From contig NZ_CP060201.1 in assembly GCF_013407925.2 (NCBI RefSeq), positions 744,001-808,000 on the forward strand: 64,000 nucleotides of DNA, given 5' to 3'. A program made the translations under genes and the position numbers. Below are positions 46,166 through 54,797 of the stretch, in pieces. Every line of letters begins with the position of its first letter. The stretch's first letter is position 1. The notes beneath the pieces were generated by a model that saw only the letters and a list, made by a program, of their open reading frames with translations, did not search any database and had not been told where the DNA came from. The DNA is from Pseudomonas protegens. GTDB lineage: Bacteria; Pseudomonadota; Gammaproteobacteria; Pseudomonadales; Pseudomonadaceae.

Positions 46166-47968
46166 ATGCATCTGATTGCCTCCCAAGGGGCTGAGAGGCT
46201 CGATCGTACTGGCCCGCTTTTTTCGGTAGCCCCCACCAGAGCGACACTTCAGAATCTGGGTCTTCCCTCCAGAACGACCAGCCATAGCGCCACGCGCCGC
46301 CGCTCCCATGGCGAGGCCCCAAGAGTGCTGTTATTCGTTCCGCCCTACACGCGCTTGGTCGAACCGGCGCCGAAAGACAGCGCATTCACCCAAATCGGCA
46401 TCGATACCTTTGAAGTGATGAAGCGTGCAGGCACTCCCATTGGCCTGCTGCGTATCGCCACAGTGGCCCGTCGCGCGGGGTATGACGTACAGATCATCGA
46501 CGCCCCCTTCGCTGGCTGGGAACAGGAGTCCCCCCTGGTGCAAGTCGATCAGGGACACCTGCTGCGCTACGGCCTGAGCGATGAGCAGATGCGCACCATC
46601 ATCGAGACTGCACAGCCCGACATCGTCGGCATCCAGTGCAACTACACCGTGCAATGGGGCAACGCTCGGGCGTTGGCGAATCTGGTCAAGTCCATTGATC
46701 CCAAACTGGTATTGGTGACTGGAGGCGCACACTCCAGCGGCGATTGGCAGAACGCGCTGCTGGACTCCGCATTTGATTTTGTCCTGATCAATGAAGCGGA
46801 CCGAGCCTTCACCCTATTGCTCGACGCCTTAAGCCATGGCGACGGCAACATTCATGCAGTTCCAGGGGTTGCCTATCGTGGCCAGCAGGGACAACTGGTT
46901 CGCCCTTCGCGCAAATCCAACTACTTGAGCATTGTGCCTAGCCGCCAGGGTCTGGAGGAACGTCTCGGGGTCATGCCCTTGCCCGACTTCAGTTTCCTGG
47001 ACATGAACCACTATCTGCAGCCCTATCACTCCTCCGGCGCTCGGGTACACAAACACGGCGCCTGGGCGCAGATTTTCTCCACCATCGGCTGCAATGTGAA
47101 CTGCAACTTCTGCTACATCCCCAAGATCAACGGCCCATGGCGTGCCCTGGGACTGGATTGGTTCGACCTGCACCTGGCGGATCTGGTCAATCAGGGCGTG
47201 ACCGAGGTACTGATTGAGGACGACCATCTGATGCACGATCCGCTGTATGCCATGGAAGTGGGACGCCTGCTGAAAAAGCACAATTTGCCCTGGGTCGAAG
47301 AAGATGGCCTGAGTCTGTTCAATCTAGTGCTGCTGCACAAAGGCGAGCGTTTCCTCGCTGAGCTGGATGATCAGGAACTGAAAAGTCCGCAGTACCGCAA
47401 CGTCATCGCCGCGATCAAGGGCGGACTGACAGCCCGGCAGTTCATCCGCTCGATTGCCGAAAACGGCTGCTACAACATCTACCTTGCGGTGGAAAGCGCC
47501 AACGAGGAAAGCCTGATCAATTCCAACAAGTCGCGCTTCAATGCCATTCAGCAAGCCACCTTTGAACTCATCGAGATATTCACTGAGCACGGCATCCAGG
47601 TCACTGGCGGTTTCATGTTGGGCTTTGTCAACCCGCCCGCCATTGCGGGCGCCAAGCCGTTTATCGAAAGCCTGGAATTGATAGAAAGAACCACCGACTA
47701 CGCGGTCAGCCTAATGGGTGCGGGAATGGCCTACGCCAACCCGTTTATCGTGACGCCCATTCCTGGCACCGCAATGTGGGATTACCAGCAGCAATATGTG
47801 GTGCGTCACTACGACAATGGCTGGTCCCATGAGAAAGCCACGATGGCAACCGAGTTCTGGAGCGCTGAGGACATCGAAAAGGCCAGGCTGGAACTTCTAG
47901 TCCGTGCCAATGGCGCAGATCGAGTCAAAGAGATGGTTCGGCGCGGCACTTGGCCCGTCAATACGTAA
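46166..47968 (+). CDS. Cobalamin-binding radical SAM enzyme (class B-like), product unknown
   Basis: A 600-aa protein. After a 50-residue unassigned N-terminus comes a B12-binding Rossmann domain (RVLLFVPPYTR; GIDTFEVMKRAGTPIGLLRI; DIVGIQCNYTVQWGN; LVLVTGGAHSSGD). The usual DxHxxG cobalt ligand is absent, as in many class B methylases. The radical SAM cluster is CNVNCNFC at C309, C313 and C316. A C-terminal region with VESANEESLINSNKSRFN and GFMLGFVNPP follows. The enzyme probably methylates or rearranges an unactivated carbon of a small molecule. AAGGAG precedes the ATG. Coding G+C is lower than in flanking genes (31 of 60 at 47461-47520). Confidence 0.85.
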   Translation: MHLIASQGAERLDRTGPLFSVAPTRATLQNLGLPSRTTSHSATRRRSHGEAPRVLLFVPPYTRLVEPAPKDSAFTQIGIDTFEVMKRAGTPIGLLRIATVARRAGYDVQIIDAPFAGWEQESPLVQVDQGHLLRYGLSDEQMRTIIETAQPDIVGIQCNYTVQWGNARALANLVKSIDPKLVLVTGGAHSSGDWQNALLDSAFDFVLINEADRAFTLLLDALSHGDGNIHAVPGVAYRGQQGQLVRPSRKSNYLSIVPSRQGLEERLGVMPLPDFSFLDMNHYLQPYHSSGARVHKHGAWAQIFSTIGCNVNCNFCYIPKINGPWRALGLDWFDLHLADLVNQGVTEVLIEDDHLMHDPLYAMEVGRLLKKHNLPWVEEDGLSLFNLVLLHKGERFLAELDDQELKSPQYRNVIAAIKGGLTARQFIRSIAENGCYNIYLAVESANEESLINSNKSRFNAIQQATFELIEIFTEHGIQVTGGFMLGFVNPPAIAGAKPFIESLELIERTTDYAVSLMGAGMAYANPFIVTPIPGTAMWDYQQQYVVRHYDNGWSHEKATMATEFWSAEDIEKARLELLVRANGADRVKEMVRRGTWPVNT

Positions 47969-48127
47969 CCGGCTCCCGGAGAAGTAGATGCCACTGTTCG
48001 GTGTCTTATAAACCTCAATAATCAAAACAGTTTGCAGTCATTGATCCACCACGAAAAATCCTTCTGGAGCCTTCTGTGACGACCGTGGGATGATGCGCCC
48101 CCTTGATCCCATGCCCGGAGATTGTGC

Positions 48128-48706
48128 ATGTCATCCTTCGCTAGAAAAGCCCTGGTCCTGGTGTTCGCCGCAGTGGCGGGCTTTGGTGCGCTGAACGCGC
48201 TCGCGGCCGGCAAGTCCACGGCCAAGCAGGCGCCAGGGGAAAAGGTTTCGATGCTCGGCGGCAAGCTCGCCTTCACCCTGCCCAAGGGCTTCAGCGCCTC
48301 GGCCCTGCCGGCCGGCAGCGAGGCCGATGGCACCGCGGGCGCCAGCGGTACTCTGTATTCCAATGCCACCACCCGCACCGTGGTGATCGCCGCGCAGAAC
48401 AGCATTCCCAATGCGGCTCAGGTCAAGGACAACGACAGCGCCTTTCTCGACGCCGCCGTCAGCAGCTTTCTCTCGCAACAGGCCGCCGCCCTGCCGGACT
48501 TCAGCAAGCAGAGTGAAAAGAGCATGACCCTCAAGGGCCTCGGGGTGCGGCAGATCGACAGCACCGCGACCCAGGGCGGCGGCCAGACCCTGAACTCGAC
48601 CCTGATCGCCGGTTCCGGCTCGCGCATGGCGGTGGTCCAGGTGATTTCCCGCGCCGCCGACAAGGCCGGGCATGCGGCGCTGATGAAGCAGATCCTCGGT
48701 CAGTAA
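48128..48706 (+). CDS. Hypothetical exported protein
   Basis: A 192-aa protein with a signal peptide (KALVLVFAAVAGFGALNALA) and a Gly/Ser/Ala-rich mature part (GEKVSMLGGKLAFTLPKGFS; ATRTVVIAAQNS-like run; QTLNSTLIAGSGSRMAVVQV). No cysteines are visible in the mature chain. I know similar short exported proteins in pseudomonads without a function. GGAG is eight bases from the ATG. It converges on the esterase gene. Confidence 0.65.
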   Translation: MSSFARKALVLVFAAVAGFGALNALAAGKSTAKQAPGEKVSMLGGKLAFTLPKGFSASALPAGSEADGTAGASGTLYSNATTRTVVIAAQNSIPNAAQVKDNDSAFLDAAVSSFLSQQAAALPDFSKQSEKSMTLKGLGVRQIDSTATQGGGQTLNSTLIAGSGSRMAVVQVISRAADKAGHAALMKQILGQ

Positions 48707-48719
48707 ACCCTGCTTCGGC

Positions 48720-49436
48720 TCAGGGGTTGAGCCCCTGCAGCCAGGCCTTGAGGTCTTCGATCTCGGCTTCGCTGATGCTGTGCCCCAGCCCCGGGTAGGC
48801 ATGGAACTGCGGTTGCAGCGCGGCTTCAAGCAGCAAGCGATGGGCCTGTACCCCGTCGCTGTAGGGCAGGCGCCGATCATCGGTGCCGTGGCCGATGAAG
48901 ATGCCCAGGCGCTGCAGCTCCGGGCTGTTGTTCACCTGGGCCGCCAACAGCGGCAGGATCTTCCCGCTCAGGGCGGCAATGCCACGCACCGACTGCGGAT
49001 GACGCAGCCCCACTTCATAGGCCATGACCGCACCCTGGCTGAACCCCACCAGCACCACCTTGTCCGGTTGGGTGTGGTACTTGGCCACCGCGGCGCGGAC
49101 AAACTGGCCAATCAGCTCGGCGCTGCTGGCCAACTCCTCGGTAACGCCGTCATAGGCGCCCTGGCCCTTGCGCTGGAACCACTGGTAACTGCCCTCCTCC
49201 AGGGTCTGCGGTGCCCGGGCCGAAAGGTAGGTGTAGGACGCCGGCAGGCGCTCATGCAGGCCGAACAGATCGGCCTCGTTACTGCCGTAACCATGCAGGA
49301 AGATCACCAGCGGCTGGTTGCGGGTGTCGTCGGGGGCCTGCTCCAGGTAGCGCAGCGGCAGATCGTCGTGCAGCGTCGGCGCGGCGTGGGCCAGCGGCGC
49401 GGCCAATGCAACCAGTAGCGCCAGGTAGCGGATCAT
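48720..49436 (-). CDS. Exported alpha/beta hydrolase (phospholipase/carboxylesterase family)
   Basis: A 238-aa protein with a signal peptide (LALLVALAAPLAHAA). Strand-helix landmarks are VIFLHGYGSNEADLFGLHER, the nucleophile elbow LVGFSQGAVMAYEV (Ser), IFIGHGTDDRRLPYSDG (Asp) and YPGLGHSISEAEI (His), a complete triad. It resembles EstB-type carboxylesterases that hydrolyse short acyl esters, here in the periplasm. Confidence 0.9.
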   Translation of the reverse strand: MIRYLALLVALAAPLAHAAPTLHDDLPLRYLEQAPDDTRNQPLVIFLHGYGSNEADLFGLHERLPASYTYLSARAPQTLEEGSYQWFQRKGQGAYDGVTEELASSAELIGQFVRAAVAKYHTQPDKVVLVGFSQGAVMAYEVGLRHPQSVRGIAALSGKILPLLAAQVNNSPELQRLGIFIGHGTDDRRLPYSDGVQAHRLLLEAALQPQFHAYPGLGHSISEAEIEDLKAWLQGLNP

Positions 49437-49507
49437 GTACGGCTCCTTGTGCCTGAGGGATGGTAGGAAAATCAGTGCAGGAGCCTAGCATCGCCGGGCC
49501 CGGTGGT

Positions 49508-49891
49508 TCATCTGGCGGGCAGCGCCAGCCCGCGCCAGGCCAGCGGCAACAGCAGCACCACCACCAGCCCAAACCCCACCTGAGACAGGTAGAAGGTTTC
49601 CAGCCACTGGCCGTGGGCTGCCACATAAAAGCTGTTGTGCACAACATCCAGCACGATGATCGCCAGGGTCAGCAGCAGGCCCCAGCGCGGACGCACGAAC
49701 AACAGCAACGCCGCCAGAGGGTCGAACAGGGTCAGCGAGCCCCAGAAGGCCCGGCTGGCCAGCGGCGTGTCGACGCCGTAGCCATAGTCCCAGAGCAAGC
49801 CGTGGTCCAGCGCCGCGCGCAGGTGATTGAAAGTGGCCGCCAGCAGGCACAAGGCCAACAGCAGGCGGATGAACAGCGACACTCGGGACAT
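49508..49891 (-). CDS. Hypothetical membrane protein
   Basis: A 127-aa protein with four hydrophobic segments (FIRLLLALCLLAATFNHL; SLTLFDPLAALLLFVRPRWG; LLLTLAIIVLDVVHNSFYVA; VGFGLVVVLLLPLAWRGLA). The FNHLRAALDHG stretch is conserved-looking but I cannot assign it. The ATG at 49889-49891 lies just before a single REP. No partner is obvious. Confidence 0.6.
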   Translation of the reverse strand: MSRVSLFIRLLLALCLLAATFNHLRAALDHGLLWDYGYGVDTPLASRAFWGSLTLFDPLAALLLFVRPRWGLLLTLAIIVLDVVHNSFYVAAHGQWLETFYLSQVGFGLVVVLLLPLAWRGLALPAR

Positions 49892-49903
49892 GGACGCCTC
49901 TGC

Positions 49904-49930
49904 TGTAGGAGCCGGCTTGCCGGCGAAAGG
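49904..49930. repeat. Single REP
   Basis: TGTAGGAGCCGGCTTGCCGG and seven more bases lie between the start of the small membrane protein and the desuccinylase stop. No inverted partner is seen. Confidence 0.8.
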
Positions 49931-50013
49931 CGCGCTGGCGGATCGAGGGCAACCGCACCAGGGCTGCCCATGGCCAGCCCCCATCCACCCTGGTGCGCTC
50001 CTGTCGTCGCGCT

Positions 50014-51126
50014 TCAGTCGTTGATCAGCTTGCCGGCGCGAATCGCCTCGCGGCCGGCCACCTTGGCCAGCCAGATGCCCGGCTGGGTGTAGCGCCCGCG
50101 GTCCAGGGCAAAGAGCACGCCGCTGGTGCCGGCCCGCACGGTGCTGACCCTGTCGTTCAGCGGGTCGACCACTTCGAACAAGGCATCGCCGCACTCGACC
50201 CACTCGCCGGCCTCGCGCAGAAAGCTGACCACGCCGTGGTGCGGGGCAAACAGGTATTCGGTGCCTTCGAAGGGCATGCCTTCGCAGCACTGCGCCGGCG
50301 CGGCGGGCCAGTCGCCGCTGATCAGGCCCTGCTCGGCGAGAAAGCCGAGGATGGCCTCGCTATTGGCCCGGGCCTGTTCGACCCGGGTGTCGCCCATGCT
50401 GCCCAGCTCCAGGGTGGTGGCCAGGTTTGCCGGGGGGATTGCCGCCCGGGGGAAATCCCGGGCCAGGCGCAGCCAGGGCGCGGAACAGGACTCGTCGAAG
50501 GAGCTGCCGCCGGAGTCTTCACAGAGCAGCGCCACCCCGGCCTTGAGCCGCGCCGCCAGGGGCTGCCACTGCGGCCAGTGCTGGGGCAAGGCATAGAGGT
50601 GGATCGCCGCTTCGAAATCGCAGTGCAGGTCCAGGGTGATGTCGGCGTCGCAGGCATGGCGCAGCAGCAAGCGGTGCAGGGCCTCCAGTTGCGAGGCCGG
50701 CGGCGGCAGTTCATCCAGCACCTGGACCATGGTGCGGCGGATCAAGGCGATATTGGCGGCGGCATCGCTGCCCAGCTGCTTGCCGATCAGGTCGCCCACC
50801 GGGCCACTGAGTTCGACGAAGGCGCGGTTGAAGTTCTTGCCGCTGCCCAGCTCGAAACGCCCCAGGTGGCTGCCCTGCACCTGCTGGTCCAGGCCGATGG
50901 GGTTGGCCACCGGCACCAGTTCGATCACCCCCTTGAGGCGGCCCTGGCGCTCCAGTTCGGCCAGACGCTGCTTGAGTTCCCAGGCGGTGCGCATGCCCGG
51001 CAATTCATCGGCGTGCAGGCTGGCCTGGATGTACACCTTGCGCGTGCCGCTACCAAAGCGGAACACGCTGAGCTGACGCTGAGTGCCCAGATGGCCCCAG
51101 GGCAGGGAATGATCGATGCGTTGCAT
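50014..51126 (-). CDS. Succinylglutamate desuccinylase/aspartoacylase family protein
   Basis: A 370-aa zinc carboxypeptidase-like protein. Metal-site motifs are IQASLHADELPGMRTAWEL (His, Glu) and ITLDLHCDFEAAIHLY (His). It is longer than AstE and its C-terminus (LFAPHHGVVSFLREAGEWVE; GVLFALDRGRYTQPG) resembles the subfamily found next to amino-acid ABC transporters. It probably hydrolyses an N-acyl amino acid. The start at 51126 has TGGAG upstream. It lies downstream of the binding-protein gene but after a strong terminator. Confidence 0.85.
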   Translation of the reverse strand: MQRIDHSLPWGHLGTQRQLSVFRFGSGTRKVYIQASLHADELPGMRTAWELKQRLAELERQGRLKGVIELVPVANPIGLDQQVQGSHLGRFELGSGKNFNRAFVELSGPVGDLIGKQLGSDAAANIALIRRTMVQVLDELPPPASQLEALHRLLLRHACDADITLDLHCDFEAAIHLYALPQHWPQWQPLAARLKAGVALLCEDSGGSSFDESCSAPWLRLARDFPRAAIPPANLATTLELGSMGDTRVEQARANSEAILGFLAEQGLISGDWPAAPAQCCEGMPFEGTEYLFAPHHGVVSFLREAGEWVECGDALFEVVDPLNDRVSTVRAGTSGVLFALDRGRYTQPGIWLAKVAGREAIRAGKLIND

Positions 51127-51178
51127 GCTGGCTCCAGGGATCGAAAAAAGCGCGGTGCAGAATAAAACAGTGACGCAG

Positions 51179-51218
51179 AAAAAAGGTGGCGACCGAGTTG
51201 CGGCCGCCACCTTTTTTT
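51179..51218. terminator. Bidirectional rho-independent terminator
   Basis: GGTGGC at 51185-51190 pairs with GCCACC at 51206-51211, flanked by six A residues on the left and seven T residues on the right. It therefore reads as a terminator on both strands. It should end the binding-protein transcript before the desuccinylase gene. Confidence 0.85.
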
Positions 51219-51242
51219 ACTGCATGTATCGAGCCCGACGGT

Positions 51243-52022
51243 TTACTCGCCGTAGACGTCGAAATCGAAGTACTTGTCCTGCACTTGCTTGTACTTGCCG
51301 TTGGCGCGGATCTCGGTAATGGCGGTGTTGAATTTCTCCGCCAGCTCCTTGTCGCCCTTGCGCACGGCAATGCCGGCACCGCCACCGAAGTATTTCGGAT
51401 CGTTGTACTCGGGACCGACGAAGGCAAAGCCCTTGCCGGCGTCGGTTTTCAGGAAACCGTCATTGAGGTTGACCGAGTCGGCCAGCAGCGCGTCGATGCG
51501 ACCGGAGACCATGTCCAGGTTGGCTTCCTGCTGGGAACCGTAGCGCACCAGGTCGATACCGGCCGGCACCAGCACTTCAGTGGCGAAGCGGTCGTGGGTA
51601 CTGGCGCGCAGCACACCGACTTTCTTGCCCTTGAGCTCGGTCAGCGGGTCCTTGATGGCGGTGCCGGCCTTCATCACGAAGCGTGCTGGGGTGTGGTAGT
51701 ACTTGATGGTGAAATCGACGTTCTTCTTGCGGTCGTCAGTGATGGTCATGGACGACAGGATGGCGTCGATCTTCTTCACCTTCAGCGCCGGGATCAGGCC
51801 GTCGAACTCCTGCTCGACCCAGGTGCACTTGACCTTCATCTGCTCGCACAGGGCATCGCCCAGGTCGACGTCGAAACCGGTGAGCTTGCCGTCGGGGGTC
51901 TTCATCGAGAACGGTGGGTAGCCGGCTTCGATACCGATGCGGATCGGCTTGGCCTCGTCGGCCGAAGCGGTGAAGGAAAACAGCGACAGTGCCAGGGCAC
52001 CAAACAGCGCAAACTTGTTCAT
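51243..52022 (-). CDS. Periplasmic amino-acid-binding protein (lysine/arginine/ornithine type)
   Basis: A 259-aa ABC transporter substrate-binding protein. The signal peptide is [51 protein letters not shown] and [18 protein letters not shown] are standard for the basic amino-acid group (HisJ/ArgT). No permease or ATPase gene is adjacent, so it is an orphan binding protein that must share a transporter. A 7-bp hairpin (TTCGATT/AATCGAA at about 52060-52080) lies in its leader. Confidence 0.93.
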   Translation of the reverse strand: MNKFALFGALALSLFSFTASADEAKPIRIGIEAGYPPFSMKTPDGKLTGFDVDLGDALCEQMKVKCTWVEQEFDGLIPALKVKKIDAILSSMTITDDRKKNVDFTIKYYHTPARFVMKAGTAIKDPLTELKGKKVGVLRASTHDRFATEVLVPAGIDLVRYGSQQEANLDMVSGRIDALLADSVNLNDGFLKTDAGKGFAFVGPEYNDPKYFGGGAGIAVRKGDKELAEKFNTAITEIRANGKYKQVQDKYFDFDVYGE

Positions 52023-52295
52023 TTATAACTCCAGGAGACGGAGACTTTTATTGGCTGGTTTCGATTAGGGGCAAATCGAAGTGGCCAGCAGTCTAGAGCG
52101 GCTCCCGGGAAGCAAATTGTGTTGATGCGACAAATACTTATAAAAATCATAAAGCCGCGACGCTGCGCCCTCCCCCTCGCCCCGACGTGGTGCGTTTATC
52201 CCTGAGCAACCCGACGTTCGCCTCAGAACGGACCATGTTTACCGACATATCCTGCGCCAGCCGCAACCTGGGGCCGCCGCCAGCGCAGGTGCCCC

Positions 52296-52730
52296 TCAGC
52301 AGGCGCAGGACAGGTCCGGCCCCTCGCTGCGCGGTTGTCCGGTGCTGAGCCCAAAACCCTCATCGAGCCAGCCGGTGACACCGCCGATCATCTCCTTGAC
52401 CGGGTATTCCAGGGCCGCCAGCTTGATCGCCGCCTTGTTCGCGCCGTTGCAGTGAGGGCCGGCGCAATACACCACGAACAGGGTGTCGCGGGGATAACCG
52501 GCCAGGTGTTCGGCGCTGAGCAAGCGCCCGGGCAGATTGATCGCCCCGGGTACATGGCCACGGGCAAAGGCCTCAGGGCCACGCACATCCACCAGGACAA
52601 AATCCACTTCACCGGCCTGCTGGCTGCTGTAGACGTCGGAACAGTCGGTTTCAAAGGTCAGGCGGTTGCAAAAATGCATCAGGGCAATGGCCGAAGGGGC
52701 GGCGGCAGTGCTGCGGACCAGGCTGGTCAT
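52296..52730 (-). CDS. Rhodanese-like domain protein
   Basis: A 144-aa single-domain rhodanese. LVDVRGPEAFARGHVPGAIN and VVYCAGPHCNGANKAAIKLA give the domain, with the persulfide Cys in YCAGPHC. It ends in PDLSCAC, an extra two-cysteine tail that could bind metal or accept sulfur. It is divergent from the FtrA-like regulator, an association seen in other proteobacteria. Confidence 0.9.
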   Translation of the reverse strand: MTSLVRSTAAAPSAIALMHFCNRLTFETDCSDVYSSQQAGEVDFVLVDVRGPEAFARGHVPGAINLPGRLLSAEHLAGYPRDTLFVVYCAGPHCNGANKAAIKLAALEYPVKEMIGGVTGWLDEGFGLSTGQPRSEGPDLSCAC

Positions 52731-52833
52731 GGGCGTCTCCAGAAACTCGCGATTAAGGTGGGAAGGACTTTATCGGCCCGGCCCCACCGCGTTAAAGTGG
52801 CGCCCCGGACAGCCACTGGTAACTTTCCGCCAA

Positions 52834-53802
52834 ATGCATAATCCCCCCGGTCTGGTCGCGATCCTGGCTTACGACGGCCTGTGCACCTTCGAATTCGGCA
52901 TCGCCGTGGAAATCTTCGGCCTGGCCCGGCCGGAGTTCGATTTTCCCTGGTATGAGCACTGCATCGTCGCCGTGGACCCGGGGCCGATGCACGCGGCGGG
53001 CGGTATCCGGATACTCGCCGATGGCGGCCTGGAACGGCTGGAGCAGGCCCGGACCATCATCATTCCCGGCTGGCGCAGCCGCGACCAGGCGCCGCCGCCC
53101 GAGCTGATGGCGGCCCTGCGCCGGGCCCACCATCGCGGCGCGCGGCTGCTGTCGATCTGCTCGGGGGTGTTCGCCCTGGCGGCCAGCGGCCTGCTCAACG
53201 GCCTGGGCGCCACCACCCACTGGCGCTACACCCAAGAACTGGCCGAGCGCTTCCCGGACATCCGCGTGGACCCGGACGTGCTCTATGTGGACGCCGGCCA
53301 ACTGATCACGTCTGCCGGCAGCGCCGCCGGAATCGATGCCTGCCTGCACCTGGTGGCCCGGGACTTTGGCACCGGGGTGGCCAACAGCGTGGCCCGACGC
53401 CTGGTGATGTCACCCCAGCGTACCGGCGGCCAGGCCCAGTTCATTCCGGCGCCGGTCAGCCGCACCCCGCGCAGCGACCTGTCGCAGGTCATGCAATGGG
53501 CCAGGGAGCGCCTGCATCAGCCGCTGACGGTGAGCGACCTGGCGGCCCGGGCGCTGATGAGCGAACGTACCTTCTTGCGACGTTTCAGCGCCGCCACCGG
53601 CGCCACGCCCAAGGCCTGGCTGCAACATGAGCGACTGGCCCGGGCCCGGGAACTGCTGGAAAGTGGCAGCCAGACCACGGAAAGCATCGCCCTGCATTGC
53701 GGTTATCGTTCGGTGGAAAGTTTTCGCGTGGCCTTCCGCAGCCTCGTAGGCCTGCCGCCCTCGGCCTACCGCGAACGCTTCGGCCAAAAATCCCCCTCGT
53801 AG
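52834..53802 (+). CDS. FtrA/GlxA-family transcriptional regulator (DJ-1 + AraC)
   Basis: A 322-aa regulator. The N-terminal DJ-1/PfpI-like domain has VAILAYDGLCTFEFGIAVEI and LLSICSGVFALAASGLLNG with the nucleophile-position Cys. The C-terminal AraC domain has LTVSDLAARALMSERTFLRR and TTESIALHCGYRSVESFRVA. FtrA-like proteins are typically divergent from a rhodanese, as here. The TAG stop is supplied by a REP. Confidence 0.9.
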   Translation: MHNPPGLVAILAYDGLCTFEFGIAVEIFGLARPEFDFPWYEHCIVAVDPGPMHAAGGIRILADGGLERLEQARTIIIPGWRSRDQAPPPELMAALRRAHHRGARLLSICSGVFALAASGLLNGLGATTHWRYTQELAERFPDIRVDPDVLYVDAGQLITSAGSAAGIDACLHLVARDFGTGVANSVARRLVMSPQRTGGQAQFIPAPVSRTPRSDLSQVMQWARERLHQPLTVSDLAARALMSERTFLRRFSAATGATPKAWLQHERLARARELLESGSQTTESIALHCGYRSVESFRVAFRSLVGLPPSAYRERFGQKSPS

Positions 53803-53884
53803 GAACCGGCTTGCCGGCGAAGCACCCGACGTTCATCCGGTGGTGTTCATCCCGGCCTCTTCGCGGGCAAGCCCGCTCCTACGG
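53799..53884. repeat. Inverted REP pair overlapping the FtrA-like stop
   Basis: GTAGGAACCGGCTTGCCGGC faces TTCGCGGGCAAGCCCGCTCC. The TAG in the left REP (53800-53802) is the stop codon of the regulator. A 20-mer region at 53825-53850 is repeated with variation around 53917-53945 (CCGGTGGTGTTCATCCC and CCGGTGGCGTCCATTCC). Confidence 0.85.
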
Positions 53885-53954
53885 GAAAAGAGGGAGACCC
53901 CGCTGCCGGCGAAGAACACCACGCTTATCCGGTGGCGTCCATTCCGGCCCGTGT

Positions 53955-54716
53955 CTAAGGCTCCGGTTTGCGCAGAAGGTAGGTGTCCATGATCCAGCCA
54001 TGCGTCTCGCGCGCCTGGCGACGGACCCGCTGGATCTCGTCGGCGACCTCGTCCAGGCGCCCGGCGATGAGGATCTCGTCCGCGGTGCCGAGGTAGGCGC
54101 CCCAGTAGATGTCCAGGTCCTGATGGCGCAACTGGCGGTAGGCGTCCTCGGCATCCAGCATCACCACCTGGCTGTCGGCATCACCGGCCTGCCCCGCCGC
54201 CAGACGGCGGCCGGTGGTGATTTCCACTGAGCGGCCGATGCGGTTGAGCGGCACTTTATGCTGTGCGGCCAGGGCCTGGACGCTGGTGATGCCGGGGATC
54301 ACCTGATACTCGAACTGCGCCGCCCCACTGGCCAGGATCTGCTGCAGGATGCGCAGGGTGCTGTCATACAGCGCGGGATCGCCCCAGACCAGAAAGGCCC
54401 CGGTCTGCCCCGGCTGCATTTCCTGGTTGATCAGGCGTTCGAAGATCCGCTGCTTGTCACGGTTCAGCGCCTGGACGCTGGCCGGGTAATCCACGTCGCC
54501 TCGCTGACGCTCCGGGGTCTGCGCCTCGACGAAGCGATAAGGGCGCTCGGTGAGGTAGCGCTGGCACAGCTCGCGGCGCAGGTCGATCAGCGAATCCTTG
54601 CTCGGGCCCTTGTCCATCAGGAACACCAGATCGCAGCGGTTCAGCGCCTTGATCGCCTGGATGGTGATGAAATCGGGATTGCCGGCGCCGATGCCGATGA
54701 CCAGGAGGGTTTTCAT
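53955..54716 (-). CDS. cobF: Precorrin-6A synthase (deacetylating)
   Basis: A 253-aa SAM-dependent methyltransferase that methylates C-1 with loss of the C-20 acetyl unit in aerobic cobalamin synthesis. LLVIGIGAGNPDFITIQAIK is the tetrapyrrole methylase N-terminus. FLVWGDPALYDSTLRILQQI and YQVIPGITSVQALAAQHK are further family motifs. It is separated from other cob genes, which is usual for cobF in pseudomonads. No cobalamin riboswitch fits in the 80 bp upstream. Confidence 0.95.
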   Translation of the reverse strand: MKTLLVIGIGAGNPDFITIQAIKALNRCDLVFLMDKGPSKDSLIDLRRELCQRYLTERPYRFVEAQTPERQRGDVDYPASVQALNRDKQRIFERLINQEMQPGQTGAFLVWGDPALYDSTLRILQQILASGAAQFEYQVIPGITSVQALAAQHKVPLNRIGRSVEITTGRRLAAGQAGDADSQVVMLDAEDAYRQLRHQDLDIYWGAYLGTADEILIAGRLDEVADEIQRVRRQARETHGWIMDTYLLRKPEP

Positions 54717-54797
54717 GGGGTCAGGTTCTCGCTGCTGTGCCTGGGGACAGTATGGGCGGCGCGACGCGCCCGACCAATGCGCCGCCGGCCCAGGGGC

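Noticed and set aside
54717..54797. Cobalamin riboswitch ahead of cobF
   Set aside because: The gap is about 80 bp, too short for the element, and no B12-box is visible.
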